Source: Cypionkella sp.
Lineage (GTDB): Bacteria; Pseudomonadota; Alphaproteobacteria; Rhodobacterales; Rhodobacteraceae
Direction: 5' to 3'
Length of the DNA stretch: 64,000 nt
Assembly: GCF_030652235.1 (NCBI RefSeq)
Contig: NZ_JAUSBA010000003.1
Coordinates: forward strand, 53,522-117,521
Part shown: piece after piece, positions 44,993-54,291 of the stretch
Layout of the letters: every line of letters starts with the position of its first letter
Numbering within the stretch: the stretch's first letter is position 1
Made by a program: the position numbers and the translations under genes
Notes under the pieces: generated by a model
Told to the model about the DNA's origin: nothing
The model's database searches: none
Seen by the model: only the letters and a program-made list of their open reading frames with translations

Positions 44993-45913
44993 TTGGCGGC
45001 ACCGGCGGTGAAGGTCGGCTACAGGCGGTCGGTGGATCTTGCGCGGTTCGCTGCGGCCTTTGGCATTGTCTGGGACCACGCCCGCGCGCCCTATGCTGAT
45101 ATTGGCTATACCGCGCTGGCTTTGTTTCTGGTGTTGACGTCGTATCTCGCGGTGGGTTCGTTTGAGCGCTCCGACGGTAAAGGCTTTTGGCTGTCGCGCG
45201 CGCGCAGGATCGCGCTGCCGTGGCTGTTTTGGTGCGGGTTTTACTGGGTGGTCTATAATGTGGTGTCGGATGAGCCATTTTTGCTGCTGTCAGACCCGTG
45301 GACGCTGCTGATCGGGCCGTCGATTCATCTGTGGTTTTTGCCGTTTGTGATGATCTTTCTGGTCACAATTCCGTGGGTGTCGCGCTTTATTGACCGCCCG
45401 GCGCGGATGTATCTGGCGGCGATCTTGTTGGTGATCGTCTCGATTCCCTTGGGCCTGCTGCACGCCAAACTGGCACCGCAAGCTTGGTTCATCAACCCGA
45501 CCGGGTTTCCACAGCCGCTGCCGCAATGGTTCTTCTCGTTGCCGCTGTTCTGGTTTGGCGCGATCTTGGCTGCGGGCAAACGCATGGGGCTGGTCTGGCC
45601 GGTGATCGGGGCCGCGGCGCTGATCAGTGGAATTTTGTACAACCGCAGCCCGGAATTTGCTTCGGTGCAGATGATCCTTGTGGCGGTGATTTTTGAGGCA
45701 ATTTGGCGGGTGAATATTAAGGGCAGTTGGCCGACTTGGGCAGCGGGCTTTGCATTTGGCATCTATCTCTTACACCCTGCGACGATGTTGGTGGCGTTCA
45801 AGTTGTTTTCCGACACGGTGGATCGCAGTTTCGCGGCTGTGTTTGCCTTTGCTCTGGCTTGGGCGCTGACGGCGGTGTTGCAGCGGGTGCCGGGGGTTAA
45901 TCGGTTTTTGTGA
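44993..45913 (+). CDS. acyltransferase 3 family membrane protein
   Basis: A membrane acyltransferase of about 306 residues with roughly ten helices. The N-terminal RRSVDLARFAAAFGIVWDHA corresponds to the family's 'D.lR..A...V...H' catalytic-helix motif, and SRARRIALPWLFWCGFYW and GFAFGIYLLHPA are typical. The family O-acetylates or O-acylates surface polysaccharides. I chose TTG 44993, eight bases after GGAG; GTG 45008 is possible. The 284 bases upstream (44709-44992) open a longer frame without coding character and show no gene or RNA. Confidence 0.82.
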   Translation: MAAPAVKVGYRRSVDLARFAAAFGIVWDHARAPYADIGYTALALFLVLTSYLAVGSFERSDGKGFWLSRARRIALPWLFWCGFYWVVYNVVSDEPFLLLSDPWTLLIGPSIHLWFLPFVMIFLVTIPWVSRFIDRPARMYLAAILLVIVSIPLGLLHAKLAPQAWFINPTGFPQPLPQWFFSLPLFWFGAILAAGKRMGLVWPVIGAAALISGILYNRSPEFASVQMILVAVIFEAIWRVNIKGSWPTWAAGFAFGIYLLHPATMLVAFKLFSDTVDRSFAAVFAFALAWALTAVLQRVPGVNRFL

Positions 45914-46181
45914 CGGTGTGCTGACGGCACTGTCGGATTGAGGGCTTCACAGCCTTCGCTCCGAAGTCTCTTTGCTATTTTGCAGCAAACCTCTGCGCAC
46001 CCGTAGGATATTTGCGCGCAAAGGAGGGCAATTTTGGATAAGTTTTCGCAAATTTGGCGGGCAGGGGCTGCAAGTTGCGCCTGCAGCGCCTAGATCGGCG
46101 TTGGCTTGCCTATCCGCCAGAGCGCGGGTAGGGTTCCCGCCGACAAATCAGGGGGAATGTCCCCAAAATGAGAGGACTTCC

Positions 46182-46514
46182 ATGTTCGTAACCCCCGCTT
46201 TTGCGCAAACCGCTGGTGCTTCTGGTGCAGGCTCGGCTTTCGCGTCATTCTTGCCGCTGGTTCTGATCTTCGCGATCATGTATTTTCTGCTGATCCGTCC
46301 GCAACAAAAGAAGGTGAAAGATCTGAAGGCGATGGTCGATGGTCTGCGCCGCGGCGATCAGGTGCTGACCCAAGGTGGCATCATCGGCAAGGTCACCAAG
46401 GTCGGCGATGATGGCGTGCTTGAGGTCGAGATTGCCGAAGGCGTGAAGGTGAAAATGCCACGTCACACCATTTCTCAGGTGATGAACAAGACCGAACCTG
46501 CGAAAGCGGTGTAA
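46182..46514 (+). CDS. yajC: preprotein translocase subunit YajC
   Basis: YajC accompanies SecDF in the Sec translocon. The 110-residue protein MFVTPAFAQTAGASGAGSAF has one membrane helix (FLPLVLIFAIMYFLLIRPQQ) followed by the basic conserved stretch KKVKDLKAMVDGLRRGDQVL. It is first in a yajC-secD-secF unit, 71 bases before secD. The 268-base upstream gap holds GGGGG-AATGT-CCCC (46151-46164) near the start codon, a small hairpin that could affect translation, and a TATTTGCGCGCAAAGGA motif near 46009; no gene is present there. Confidence 0.94.
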   Translation: MFVTPAFAQTAGASGAGSAFASFLPLVLIFAIMYFLLIRPQQKKVKDLKAMVDGLRRGDQVLTQGGIIGKVTKVGDDGVLEVEIAEGVKVKMPRHTISQVMNKTEPAKAV

Positions 46515-46585
46515 GCATTAAGCCCGCCTTCGTTTGATTTGCCCGACCTAAGCTTAAGCCAGACCTTAACCTGAGACAAAACATC

Positions 46586-48253
46586 ATGCTCTATTCGCCG
46601 CTGTGGAAGCGCCTTTTGATCCTTGCGCTTTGCGCTTGGGGGATTGCCGCGTCGCTTCCCAACCTGTTTTATACGCAAGTTGAGGCGCATAACGACGCCG
46701 TCACCGCAATTGAAGCCAATGCGGGGGTGGCAACACCCGAGCAGACGGCAGATCTGGCGAAATGGCCATCGTTCCTGCCGTCGGCCTTGGTCAATCTGGG
46801 CTTGGATTTGCGCGGTGGCGCGCATCTGTTGGCCGAAGTGCAGGTGGCGGATGTCTATGCGCAGCGCATCGACAGCCTGTGGCCCGATGTGCGTGACGCG
46901 TTGCGCGATGCGCGTGATCAGGTCGGTGCGGTGCGGCGGATGCCGTCGGTGCCGGGGGTGTTACGGGTGTCGGTTGGCAATGCCGATGGCATGGCCGTGG
47001 CCGTGGCCGCGGTGCAGGCTTTGGCGACCCCTGTGGTCAGTCTGACCGGAGTGGGCCAGAAAGATCTGGAGGTCACCACCGAGGGCCAAGAGATTGTGGT
47101 GCAATTGTCGGAACCCGAGCGGGTGGCGACCGATACCCGCACCATGCAGCAAAGTCTTGAGATTATTCGCCGCCGCGTCGATGCGGTGGGCACGCGGGAA
47201 CCGACGATTCAACGCGAAGGCACCGACCGGATTTTGATTCAGGTGCCGGGTTTGGGCTCGGCGGCTGAGTTGAAGGCGATCATCGGCACCACGGCCAAGC
47301 TGACGTTCAACACCGTGGTGGGGCGGACAAGCAATCCCGCTGCCGATCCGGGGCCGCGCAATTCCTTGCTGGCCTCGTCGGACGAAAAGGATGTCTATTA
47401 CATTGTCGCCGATGAGCCGGTGGTGTCGGGCGAGGAATTGACCGACGCGCAGCCGTCGTTTGACCAAAACTCGCGCCCTGCGGTGAGTTTCAAGTTCAAC
47501 GTCTCGGGCGCGCGGAAGTTTGGCGAATATACCTCGACCAATATCGGCCAGCCGTTTGCGATTGTGCTGGATGACAAGGTGATCTCTGCCCCAACGATCC
47601 AAAGTGCTATTCAGGGCGGCTCGGGCATCATCACCGGCAGTTTCACGCTTGAGGAATCGACCAATCTGGCGGTGCTGCTGCGGGCAGGGGCGCTGCCTGC
47701 GAAGATGAATTTTCTGGAAGAACGCACGATTGGCCCGGAATTGGGCCAAGACAGCATTGATGCGGGCCAAAAGGCGGCGGTGATCGGGGTGGTGGCGGTA
47801 TCGTTGTTCATGCTTGCGTCGTATGGGCTGTTCGGGCTGTTTGCCAACATCACCTTAATAATCAACTTGGCGCTGATTTTTGCGGTGTTGTCCTCCATCG
47901 GTGGCACGCTGACGCTGCCGGGGATCGCCGGGATCGTGTTGACCATCGGCATGGCGGTAGATGCCAACGTACTGGTCTATGAACGGATCCGTGAGGAACT
48001 GCGGGTGCATAAAACCACGGCGCGGGCGATTGAGATTGGCTATGAGCGGGCAATGTCGGCGATCATCGATGCCAACATCACCACGCTGATCACGGCCTCG
48101 GTGCTGTTCTTCCTGGGGGCAGGGCCGGTGCGTGGCTTTGCGGTGACCTTGGGGATCGGCATCATCACTTCGGTGTTCACGTCGCTGCTGGTGACGCGGC
48201 TGATCATCTCGGTCTGGTTCAACTGGCGCAAGCCATCCGAAATCGTGGTGTAA
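46586..48253 (+). CDS. secD: protein translocase subunit SecD
   Basis: SecD uses the proton-motive force to pull exported proteins through the Sec channel. The 555-residue protein has an N-terminal helix (LLILALCAWGIAASLPNLFY), the hallmark LGLDLRGGAHLLAEV, a large periplasmic domain and a C-terminal six-helix RND-type region with TIGMAVDANVLVYERIREEL. The length is within range for alphaproteobacteria. It sits 11 bases upstream of secF, so the pair is almost certainly co-transcribed. Confidence 0.97.
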   Translation: MLYSPLWKRLLILALCAWGIAASLPNLFYTQVEAHNDAVTAIEANAGVATPEQTADLAKWPSFLPSALVNLGLDLRGGAHLLAEVQVADVYAQRIDSLWPDVRDALRDARDQVGAVRRMPSVPGVLRVSVGNADGMAVAVAAVQALATPVVSLTGVGQKDLEVTTEGQEIVVQLSEPERVATDTRTMQQSLEIIRRRVDAVGTREPTIQREGTDRILIQVPGLGSAAELKAIIGTTAKLTFNTVVGRTSNPAADPGPRNSLLASSDEKDVYYIVADEPVVSGEELTDAQPSFDQNSRPAVSFKFNVSGARKFGEYTSTNIGQPFAIVLDDKVISAPTIQSAIQGGSGIITGSFTLEESTNLAVLLRAGALPAKMNFLEERTIGPELGQDSIDAGQKAAVIGVVAVSLFMLASYGLFGLFANITLIINLALIFAVLSSIGGTLTLPGIAGIVLTIGMAVDANVLVYERIREELRVHKTTARAIEIGYERAMSAIIDANITTLITASVLFFLGAGPVRGFAVTLGIGIITSVFTSLLVTRLIISVWFNWRKPSEIVV

Positions 48254-48264
48254 GGAGATATCTT

Positions 48265-49242
48265 ATGGCTTGGCGTTTGCGACTTGCACCCGAGAAGACC
48301 AACTTTGACTTTTTCAAGCATCAATGGCTGACCTTTGGCGGCTCGGTCTTGTTGATGCTGGCGGCGTTCCTGTTCTGGGGCACCGAGGGGCTGAACTATG
48401 GCATCGACTTTAAGGGCGGCACCACGTTGCGCACCGATTCGTCGCAGCCGATTGACGTCGGCGCTTACCGTCAGGCGATGAATGGCTTGCCGGTGGGCGA
48501 TGTGGTGATCACCGAGGTGTTTGACCCATCGTTCCGCGCCGATCAGCATGTGGCGATGATCCGGTTGTCCTCGGTTGAGGCCGATCAGGCGGTGAGTGAG
48601 ACGGATTTGGCGGCGGTGAAAGCCGCGTTGACCAACCTCGATCCGGCGATCAAGTTTGTTTCGGAAGAAACCGTGGGGCCGAAGGTGTCGGGCGAGTTGG
48701 TCTATACCTCGATCCTTGCGATGGTGGTGACCTCGGTCGGCATCATGCTGTATATCTGGATGCGGTTTGAATGGCAGTTCGCCTTGGGCGGGGTGTTGGC
48801 GCTGCTGCATGACGTGTTCATCACGGTGGGGATTTTCGCGTTTTTCCAGATCAAGTTTGATTTGACCATCGTGGCGGCATTGCTGACGATCTTAGGGTAT
48901 TCGATCAACGACACGGTCGTGGTGTTTGACCGGCTGCGGGAAAACCTTGTCAAATACAAAACTATGCCTCTGCGCGATGTGATGAACCTGTCGGTGAACG
49001 AGACACTGAGCCGGACGATCATGACCTCGCTGACCACTTTGCTTGCGGTGGGGTCGATGATGGTGTTTGGCGGCGATGTGATCCGGGGCTTCTCGTTTGC
49101 GATCTTCATGGGGGTTTTGCTTGGCACCTATTCGTCGGTCTATGTCGCAAAAAACATCGTGCTGATGATCGGCTTGGATCGCAGCGAAAAGCCGAAGAAC
49201 GGCAGGCCGTCCGATCACGAATTCGCCAATATAGACGCCTAG
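48265..49242 (+). CDS. secF: protein translocase subunit SecF
   Basis: SecF is the partner of SecD. The 325-residue protein begins MAWRLRLAPEKTNFDFFKHQ and shows the signature LNYGIDFKGGTTLRT. A periplasmic loop and five more helices follow, with ILGYSINDTVVVFDRLRENL carrying the conserved Asp of the proton path. A good ribosome binding site (TAAGGAG) precedes the ATG. A Mth938-like gene follows three bases after the stop. Confidence 0.97.
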   Translation: MAWRLRLAPEKTNFDFFKHQWLTFGGSVLLMLAAFLFWGTEGLNYGIDFKGGTTLRTDSSQPIDVGAYRQAMNGLPVGDVVITEVFDPSFRADQHVAMIRLSSVEADQAVSETDLAAVKAALTNLDPAIKFVSEETVGPKVSGELVYTSILAMVVTSVGIMLYIWMRFEWQFALGGVLALLHDVFITVGIFAFFQIKFDLTIVAALLTILGYSINDTVVVFDRLRENLVKYKTMPLRDVMNLSVNETLSRTIMTSLTTLLAVGSMMVFGGDVIRGFSFAIFMGVLLGTYSSVYVAKNIVLMIGLDRSEKPKNGRPSDHEFANIDA

Positions 49243-49245
49243 ATC

Positions 49246-49599
49246 ATGCGCCTGACCGAAATCACCTACGGCTCGGCCTTGGCGATTGAAAGCTATGGGC
49301 CGGGGTTTTTTCGGGTAGGCACCCATGTGCTGCGGGGGCCAAGCCTGATCACGCCTTGGGATGCCGGGGCTTGGGGTGGGTTTGAGGATATGGCGGGGCC
49401 ATTGTCTTTGGCGGGCAAGATTGATGTGTTGCTGGTGGGGCTGGGGGCAGAGGTTTCCGTGATCCCCAAGGCGTTTCGGCTGGCCTTGGAAGCGCAGGGC
49501 ATTGGGGTGGAGCCGATGAACACCCCTGCCGCTTGCCGCAGCTACAATGTGCTATTAGGCGAGGGGCGGCGCATCGCAGCGGCCCTGTTCGTCGTCTAA
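49246..49599 (+). CDS. Mth938-like (DUF498) domain protein
   Basis: The 117-residue protein belongs to the Mth938/NDUFAF3-like family. The pattern YGPGFFRVGTHVLRGPSLIT, IDVLLVGLGAEV and PMNTPAACRSYNVLLGEGRR is characteristic, the last being the conserved 'M.T.AA...YN.L..EGR' motif. Mitochondrial relatives help assemble complex I. The bacterial function is not settled, though location directly after secF (three-base gap) is common in alphaproteobacteria and points to membrane-protein assembly. The frame and size are normal. Confidence 0.88.
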   Translation: MRLTEITYGSALAIESYGPGFFRVGTHVLRGPSLITPWDAGAWGGFEDMAGPLSLAGKIDVLLVGLGAEVSVIPKAFRLALEAQGIGVEPMNTPAACRSYNVLLGEGRRIAAALFVV

Positions 49600-49680
49600 C
49601 ACCACGCCGCCCCGGCCTCAAGCCGGGGCCTCATGCGTTGCAGGCAGAGGCCCCGGATAAAGTCCGAGACGGCTGGGGTG

Positions 49681-50673
49681 CTACCAAGATCCGTGGACTT
49701 CTGGGGCAATCAGGCGTGCGTAGATTTCGCGCGCCTTTTCCATTGTGGCCGCTGGAAGCGGGGCCAAAGCATCGGCTTTCGCATTTGCTTGGGCCTGTGC
49801 GGGCGATTTCGCGCCGGGGATCACCACCGTCACCGCGTCTTCCATCAGAATCCAGCGCAGGGCAAATTCGGCCATCGTCGCTCCTTGAGGCACCAGCGGG
49901 CGGAGTTCTTCGACCGCTTGCAACGCGATGTCATAGGGCACGCCCGAGAAAGTCTCACCCTTATCAAACGCCTCGCCATTGCGGTTAAAGCTGCGGTGAT
50001 CGTCGGCGGCGAATTGGCTTTGCGCGGTCATTTTCCCGGTCAGCAGGCCAGAGGCGAGCGGGACACGGACGATAACGGCGACATTTTGGGCTTTTGCGGC
50101 TTTGAAGAACAGCTCAGATGGGCGCTGGCGGAACAGGTTGTAGATGATCTGCACCGAGACAACGCCGGGGTTTTGAAGGGCGGTCATCGCCTCGGCAATG
50201 GTTTCGACCGACACGCCGTAAGCGGCGATTTTACCTTTGGCTTTGATCGCATCCAGCGCCTCAAACATCGCTGGGTTGGCATAAACCGGGGTGGGCGGGC
50301 AGTGCAACTGCAAGAGGTCTAGGCACTCTAGGCCAAGGTTTTGCAAGCTGCGGTCGATGAACGCCTCAATCGCGGGACCTGTATAGGCCTCAGCCGTATG
50401 CGGGTTCAGGCGGCGTCCGGCTTTGGTGGCCACAAACGGGCGCTCGCCTTTGCGCTCGGCCAGAACCTCGCGGATAATGCGTTCAGAGCGGCCATCGCCG
50501 TAGACATCGGCGGTGTCGATGAAGGTTACGCCTGCATCAAGGCTGGCATGCAGCGCGGCTTTGGCGTCATCCAAGCTGACCTCGCCCCAAGTGCCGCCGA
50601 TGGCCCAAGCGCCAAAGCCCAGCCGGGTGGTGGTTTTGCCGCTGCGCCCGAAGGGGGTGGTGGATAGGGTCAT
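49681..50673 (-). CDS. aldo/keto reductase
   Basis: The 330-residue NADPH-dependent oxidoreductase has a TIM barrel with the catalytic tetrad visible: Asp and Tyr in FIDTADVYGDGRSE, Lys in FVATKAGRR and His in LLQLHCPPTP. The C-terminal cofactor motif is VVIPGAKSPAQAQANAKADA. I chose ATG 50673, preceded by AGGAGG, rather than the longer open frame. It is on the opposite strand to the secDF and ccm operons. The substrate is unknown; similar enzymes act on aldehydes or sugars. Confidence 0.92.
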   Translation of the reverse strand: MTLSTTPFGRSGKTTTRLGFGAWAIGGTWGEVSLDDAKAALHASLDAGVTFIDTADVYGDGRSERIIREVLAERKGERPFVATKAGRRLNPHTAEAYTGPAIEAFIDRSLQNLGLECLDLLQLHCPPTPVYANPAMFEALDAIKAKGKIAAYGVSVETIAEAMTALQNPGVVSVQIIYNLFRQRPSELFFKAAKAQNVAVIVRVPLASGLLTGKMTAQSQFAADDHRSFNRNGEAFDKGETFSGVPYDIALQAVEELRPLVPQGATMAEFALRWILMEDAVTVVIPGAKSPAQAQANAKADALAPLPAATMEKAREIYARLIAPEVHGSW

Positions 50674-50773
50674 GTTCGCCTCCTGTTTGGCGGGCACTAT
50701 AGGGGGTGGGGTGGGAATGGCCATGCTGTCGCAGGGTCTTTTCGCATCGGGCGCGATGGGTTAGGGGTGAGGC

Positions 50774-51400
50774 ATGGACATGCAGGTCAATGATCTTGCC
50801 GTTGCCCGTGGCGGTGTGGCGGTGTTGGAAGGGGTGACGTTCCGGCTTCTGCCGGGGCGGGCGCTGGTGTTGCGCGGGCCGAACGGCATTGGCAAGACCA
50901 CCTTGCTGCGCAGCTTGGCCGGATTGCAGCCTGCTTTGGCAGGTGAGGTGACGGTGGCGGCCGAGGCTGTGGCCTATGCTGCCCATGCCGATGGCGTCAA
51001 AGCGGTGCTGACGGTGGCGGAAAATTTGCGGTTTTGGGCGGCGGCTTATGGCACACATTCGGTGGCGCAGGCCCTGGCCGAGATGAACCTTGAGGCTTTG
51101 GCGAACAGGCGCGCCGCGCATCTGTCGGCGGGACAAAAGCGGCGGCTTGGGCTGGCGCGATTGCTGGTCACCGGGCGGCCAATCTGGCTGATGGATGAGC
51201 CGACGGTGTCACTGGATGCGGCGTCGGTGGCTTTGTTTGCGGGCGTGGTGGCGCGGCATCTGGCCTCGGGTGGCTCGGCGCTGATCGCGAGCCATATTGA
51301 TCTGGGGCTTGAGGCCGAGGTGCTGGATCTGACCCCGTTCAAGGCGCGCAGCCCTGCGGCGGGCGGGCGTTTGGGTGCGTTTGACGAGGCCTTCGAATGA
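50774..51400 (+). CDS. ccmA: haem exporter ATPase CcmA
   Basis: CcmA energises the CcmABCD complex, which releases haem-bound CcmE during cytochrome c maturation. The 208-residue ATPase shows Walker [13 protein letters not shown], signature [15 protein letters not shown] (Cys/Ser-rich variants are normal for this family) and Walker [13 protein letters not shown]. It opens the ccmABCDG operon and overlaps ccmB by four bases (51397-51400). Confidence 0.96.
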   Translation: MDMQVNDLAVARGGVAVLEGVTFRLLPGRALVLRGPNGIGKTTLLRSLAGLQPALAGEVTVAAEAVAYAAHADGVKAVLTVAENLRFWAAAYGTHSVAQALAEMNLEALANRRAAHLSAGQKRRLGLARLLVTGRPIWLMDEPTVSLDAASVALFAGVVARHLASGGSALIASHIDLGLEAEVLDLTPFKARSPAAGGRLGAFDEAFE

Positions 51401-52053
51401 TCGCGCTGCTGATCCGGGATCTGCGGCTGGCGATGCGGGCGGGCGGCGGCTTTGGCTTGGGGTTGGCATTTTTCCTGCTGGTGGCGGTGATCGTGCCGCT
51501 GGGTGTCGGACCCGAGCCTGCCGTATTGGCCCGGATTGCGCCGGGGATTCTTTGGGTGGGGGCGTTGCTGGCCTGCCTGTTGTCGCTCGACCGGATTTTT
51601 GCGCTGGATTATGAGGATGGCAGTTTAGATTTGCTGGCGACCTCGCCGATGCCACTAGAGGCGGTGGCGGCGGTGAAGTCGCTGGCGCATTGGCTGGTGA
51701 CGGGGCTGCCGCTGGTGCTGGTCGCGCCGGTTCTGGGGGTGCTGTTGAACCTTCCGGGCACGGGCTATGTCTGGCTGGTGGTGAGTTTGGCGCTGGGAAC
51801 CCCGGCTTTGTCGGTGATCGGGGCATTTGGCGCGGCGCTGACGGTGGGTGTGAAGCGCGGCGGGCTTTTGATGAGCCTGCTGGTGCTGCCGCTGTACATG
51901 CCAACGCTGATTTTTGGTGCCGAAGTTGTGAAGCGCGGGGCGCAAGGTTTGGCGGTAGGCACACCCTTGGCGCTGCTGGCGGGGATCACGGCGGGGGCGG
52001 TGGCATTGTTGCCGTTTGCCTCGGCTGCGGCAATCCGCGTCAACCTGCGTTAA
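51397..52053 (+). CDS. ccmB: haem exporter permease CcmB
   Basis: The 218-residue membrane protein has six helices and starts [20 protein letters not shown]. The stretch [20 protein letters not shown] is the conserved CcmB cytoplasmic motif. It partners with CcmA and CcmC in haem handling for cytochrome c. It overlaps ccmA by ATGA and lies 36 bases before ccmC. Confidence 0.95.
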   Translation: MIALLIRDLRLAMRAGGGFGLGLAFFLLVAVIVPLGVGPEPAVLARIAPGILWVGALLACLLSLDRIFALDYEDGSLDLLATSPMPLEAVAAVKSLAHWLVTGLPLVLVAPVLGVLLNLPGTGYVWLVVSLALGTPALSVIGAFGAALTVGVKRGGLLMSLLVLPLYMPTLIFGAEVVKRGAQGLAVGTPLALLAGITAGAVALLPFASAAAIRVNLR

Positions 52054-52089
52054 GATGGCTGTGCTAGGGTCGCGAACATGAGGATAACG

Positions 52090-52818
52090 ATGTCGATCTG
52101 GGAATATGCGAACCCGAAGCGGTTCATGCAGACCTCTGGCCTGCTGCTGCCGTGGGTGACCGGGGCGGCGGTGCTGTGCCTTGTGGTCGGGCTGGTGTGG
52201 GGCGCGTTTTTCACCCCGGATGCCGATAAGTTCGGCTCCACTGTGAAGATCATCTATCTGCATGTGCCAGCGGCGATGATGGCGATTTCGGCTTGGATGA
52301 TGATGCTGGTCACTTCGCTGATCTGGCTGATCCGGCGGCATCATGTCAGCGCGTTGTCGGCGAAAGCCGCGGCGCCGATTGGGTTGACGTTTACGCTGAT
52401 TGGGCTGGTGACTGGGGCGATCTGGGGGCAGCCGATGTGGGGGACCTGGTGGGCCTGGGACCCTCGGCTGACCTCATTTTTGATATTGGCGCTGTTTTAT
52501 CTGGGCTATATCGCGTTGTGGGAGGCGGTGGAGGACCCGGATACGGCAGCCGATTTGACCAGCGTGTTGTGCATTGTCGGATCGGTTTTCGCGTTTCTAT
52601 CACGCTATGCGGTGCTGTTCTGGAACCAAGGTCTGCATCAGGGCGCAAGCTTGTCTTTGGACGGTGAAGAGCATGTGGCGGATGTGTATTCCAGCCCACT
52701 TTATGTCTGTATCGCAGGCTTCATCTTGTTGTTCGTGACGCTGGTTTTGCTGCGGACCCGCACTGAAATCCGCGCACGGCGCTTGCAGGCGCTGTTGGCG
52801 CGGGAGCGGTTGGCATGA
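52090..52818 (+). CDS. ccmC: haem exporter protein CcmC
   Basis: CcmC loads haem onto CcmE. The 242-residue six-helix membrane protein carries the tryptophan-rich haem-binding loop WGTWWAWDPRLTS, flanked by conserved periplasmic His in YLHVPAAMM and FWNQGLHQG. I chose ATG 52090 (MSIWEYANPKRFM, the usual beginning); ATG 52078 is in frame four codons earlier. It overlaps ccmD by ATGA (52815-52818). Confidence 0.96.
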   Translation: MSIWEYANPKRFMQTSGLLLPWVTGAAVLCLVVGLVWGAFFTPDADKFGSTVKIIYLHVPAAMMAISAWMMMLVTSLIWLIRRHHVSALSAKAAAPIGLTFTLIGLVTGAIWGQPMWGTWWAWDPRLTSFLILALFYLGYIALWEAVEDPDTAADLTSVLCIVGSVFAFLSRYAVLFWNQGLHQGASLSLDGEEHVADVYSSPLYVCIAGFILLFVTLVLLRTRTEIRARRLQALLARERLA

Positions 52819-52988
52819 TGGAACTTGGCAAATATGCAGGGGCGGTGATCGGGTCTTATGCGGCCTCGGTGGCGTTGATCGTGGCACTGGTGGCCTTGTC
52901 GATCTGGAAAGGCGCGCGGGTGAAGCGGGCTTTGAGTGAGGTTGAGGCGCGGGCAGAGACGGCGAAAGCGGAGAAGAAAAATGGCTAA
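52815..52988 (+). CDS. ccmD: haem exporter small subunit CcmD
   Basis: A 57-residue single-helix protein, MMELGKYAGAVIGSYAASVA, then LIVALVALSIWKGARVKRAL, with a charged C-terminal tail. CcmD is needed to release holo-CcmE from CcmABC. Size, helix, the WKGARV-like basic boundary and position between ccmC (four-base overlap) and ccmG (eight-base overlap) all fit. Confidence 0.9.
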   Translation: MMELGKYAGAVIGSYAASVALIVALVALSIWKGARVKRALSEVEARAETAKAEKKNG

Positions 52989-53514
52989 ATGGCTGATGTA
53001 TTTGCCGCCTGTGTTGTTCGCGGGGCTGGCGGTGATGTTCTATGTCGGCATGCAGCGCAGCGATCCGCAGAACCTGCCTTCGGTGTTCATCGACAAGCAG
53101 GCCCCGTCGTTGAACGCGGGTGTTCTGCCGGGGTTTCCGGCACTGACCGATGCTGATCTGCGCACGGGGAAGGTGACGGTGGTGAATTTCTGGGCCAGCT
53201 GGTGCCCGCCGTGTCGGGCTGAGAATGGCACGCTGAAGGCCTTGGCGGCGGAAGGGATTCATGTGGTCGGCGTCAATATGATGGACCGCCCGGATGATGC
53301 GGCGGCGTTTTTGACGGATGATGGCAATCCGTTTGCCGCCATCGCTTTTGACCCCAAAGGCAAGACCCGGTTGGATTGGGGGGTGACCGCCCCACCCGAG
53401 ACCTTCATTCTGCGCGGCGATGGCTCGGTGGCCTATAAGTTCATCGGGCCGTTGGTGGGTGATGATTACCTGCAACGCTTCCGGCCCGAGTTGGATAAGG
53501 CACTCGCCGAATGA
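52981..53514 (+). CDS. ccmG: thiol:disulfide interchange protein CcmG/DsbE
   Basis: CcmG keeps apocytochrome c cysteines reduced in the periplasm. The 177-residue protein has an N-terminal membrane anchor (residues 4-24) and a thioredoxin fold with WASWCPPC (Cys75, Cys78), plus the family acidic insertion around VNMMDRPDDAAAF and the cis-Pro region GVTAPPETFILRGDG. It overlaps ccmD by eight bases and the next gene by four. Confidence 0.96.
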   Translation: MAKWLMYLPPVLFAGLAVMFYVGMQRSDPQNLPSVFIDKQAPSLNAGVLPGFPALTDADLRTGKVTVVNFWASWCPPCRAENGTLKALAAEGIHVVGVNMMDRPDDAAAFLTDDGNPFAAIAFDPKGKTRLDWGVTAPPETFILRGDGSVAYKFIGPLVGDDYLQRFRPELDKALAE

Positions 53515-53909
53515 GCGGCCGCTGGGGATTGCTGTTCTCGGCGGTTTTTCTGGCTGGTCCGGCCATGGCGAAACCCGGCACCCCCGGCCCGGCCTATTTC
53601 ACCGGTAGTTACGAGCGGATCGGGCGGCTGGGCGGCAGTGTAGCGGCCCTGCACAACGATCGGGTGACGATTGCGCCCGAGGGCCAAGGCGTGGTGATCG
53701 CGGGCTGTACGGGCGCTGCGCTGACGATGAGTTTTGGCCCGGCCTTTGAAGTCACCAACCTGATGACGGGCAGCCAAGCCGGGGTGACGGTGGAGTGCTT
53801 GTTTCACAACAACGGCTACAACCGCCCGATCTTGACCTGCCGTGCGGCCGATGGCGCGGCGTTTACGCTGTGGCCTTTGCCTGCACCTGCGCCGAGTTGT
53901 GGCGGCTGA
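53511..53909 (+). CDS. hypothetical exported protein at the end of the ccm operon
   Basis: The 132-residue protein has a clear signal peptide (GLLFSAVFLAGPAMA, cleavage before KPGTPG) and a mature part of about 110 residues with three cysteines (GCTG, ECLFHN, LTCRAADG) and a C-terminal PAPAPSCGG. It overlaps ccmG by ATGA, so it is translated with the cytochrome c maturation genes. I recognise no family. The small beta-rich mature domain and cysteines would allow a periplasmic redox or haem-related role, but that is inference from position. Confidence 0.72.
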   Translation: MSGRWGLLFSAVFLAGPAMAKPGTPGPAYFTGSYERIGRLGGSVAALHNDRVTIAPEGQGVVIAGCTGAALTMSFGPAFEVTNLMTGSQAGVTVECLFHNNGYNRPILTCRAADGAAFTLWPLPAPAPSCGG

Positions 53910-54041
53910 TCAGGTCAGCAACAGCACAAGCCCGATCAGCAGGCAAAGGGACAGCTCGCCCAGAGGCAGGGCCTGCAGCAGCTGGGCTAGAACGCGGTTG
54001 TCAGGTTTAGGCCGGGAGAGGGGTGGAAAACGTTCGGGCAT
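53910..54041 (-). CDS. possible small membrane protein (43 residues)
   Basis: An open frame encodes MPERFPPLSRPKPDNRVLAQ followed by a hydrophobic helix (LSLCLLIGLVLLLT). It is convergent with, and directly abuts, the preceding gene's stop. There is no strong ribosome binding site. The clean polar-then-hydrophobic layout suggests a real small membrane protein, but I have no family support. The 250 bases beyond it to the Hint gene (54042-54291) hold nothing recognisable. Confidence 0.4.
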   Translation of the reverse strand: MPERFPPLSRPKPDNRVLAQLLQALPLGELSLCLLIGLVLLLT

Positions 54042-54291
54042 GGGCGGGTCTTTCTGAGGCTGCGTTTTCAGGGTGCCAATGAGAACTTAACAAGAACATA
54101 AGGCGGTTGCGGCTACCCCCCGTTGTTTTGGAAACAAATTGTTTCGGATCATAGCAAGAACAGCGGTGCTAACGTCTGTATCTTCCGATCAACCGAGCAA
54201 GCTGTGGAACAGCAGCACCCAGATTGCTGCACCGCCACTGATGCACGGCAGAAGCCACCAGCTTTTGCGCTCACCCACGCTGTGGTTTGGC

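Noticed and set aside
45914..46181. tRNA or small RNA gene upstream of yajC
   Set aside because: No cloverleaf-like set of arms or T-loop sequence could be found; only a short hairpin near the start codon.
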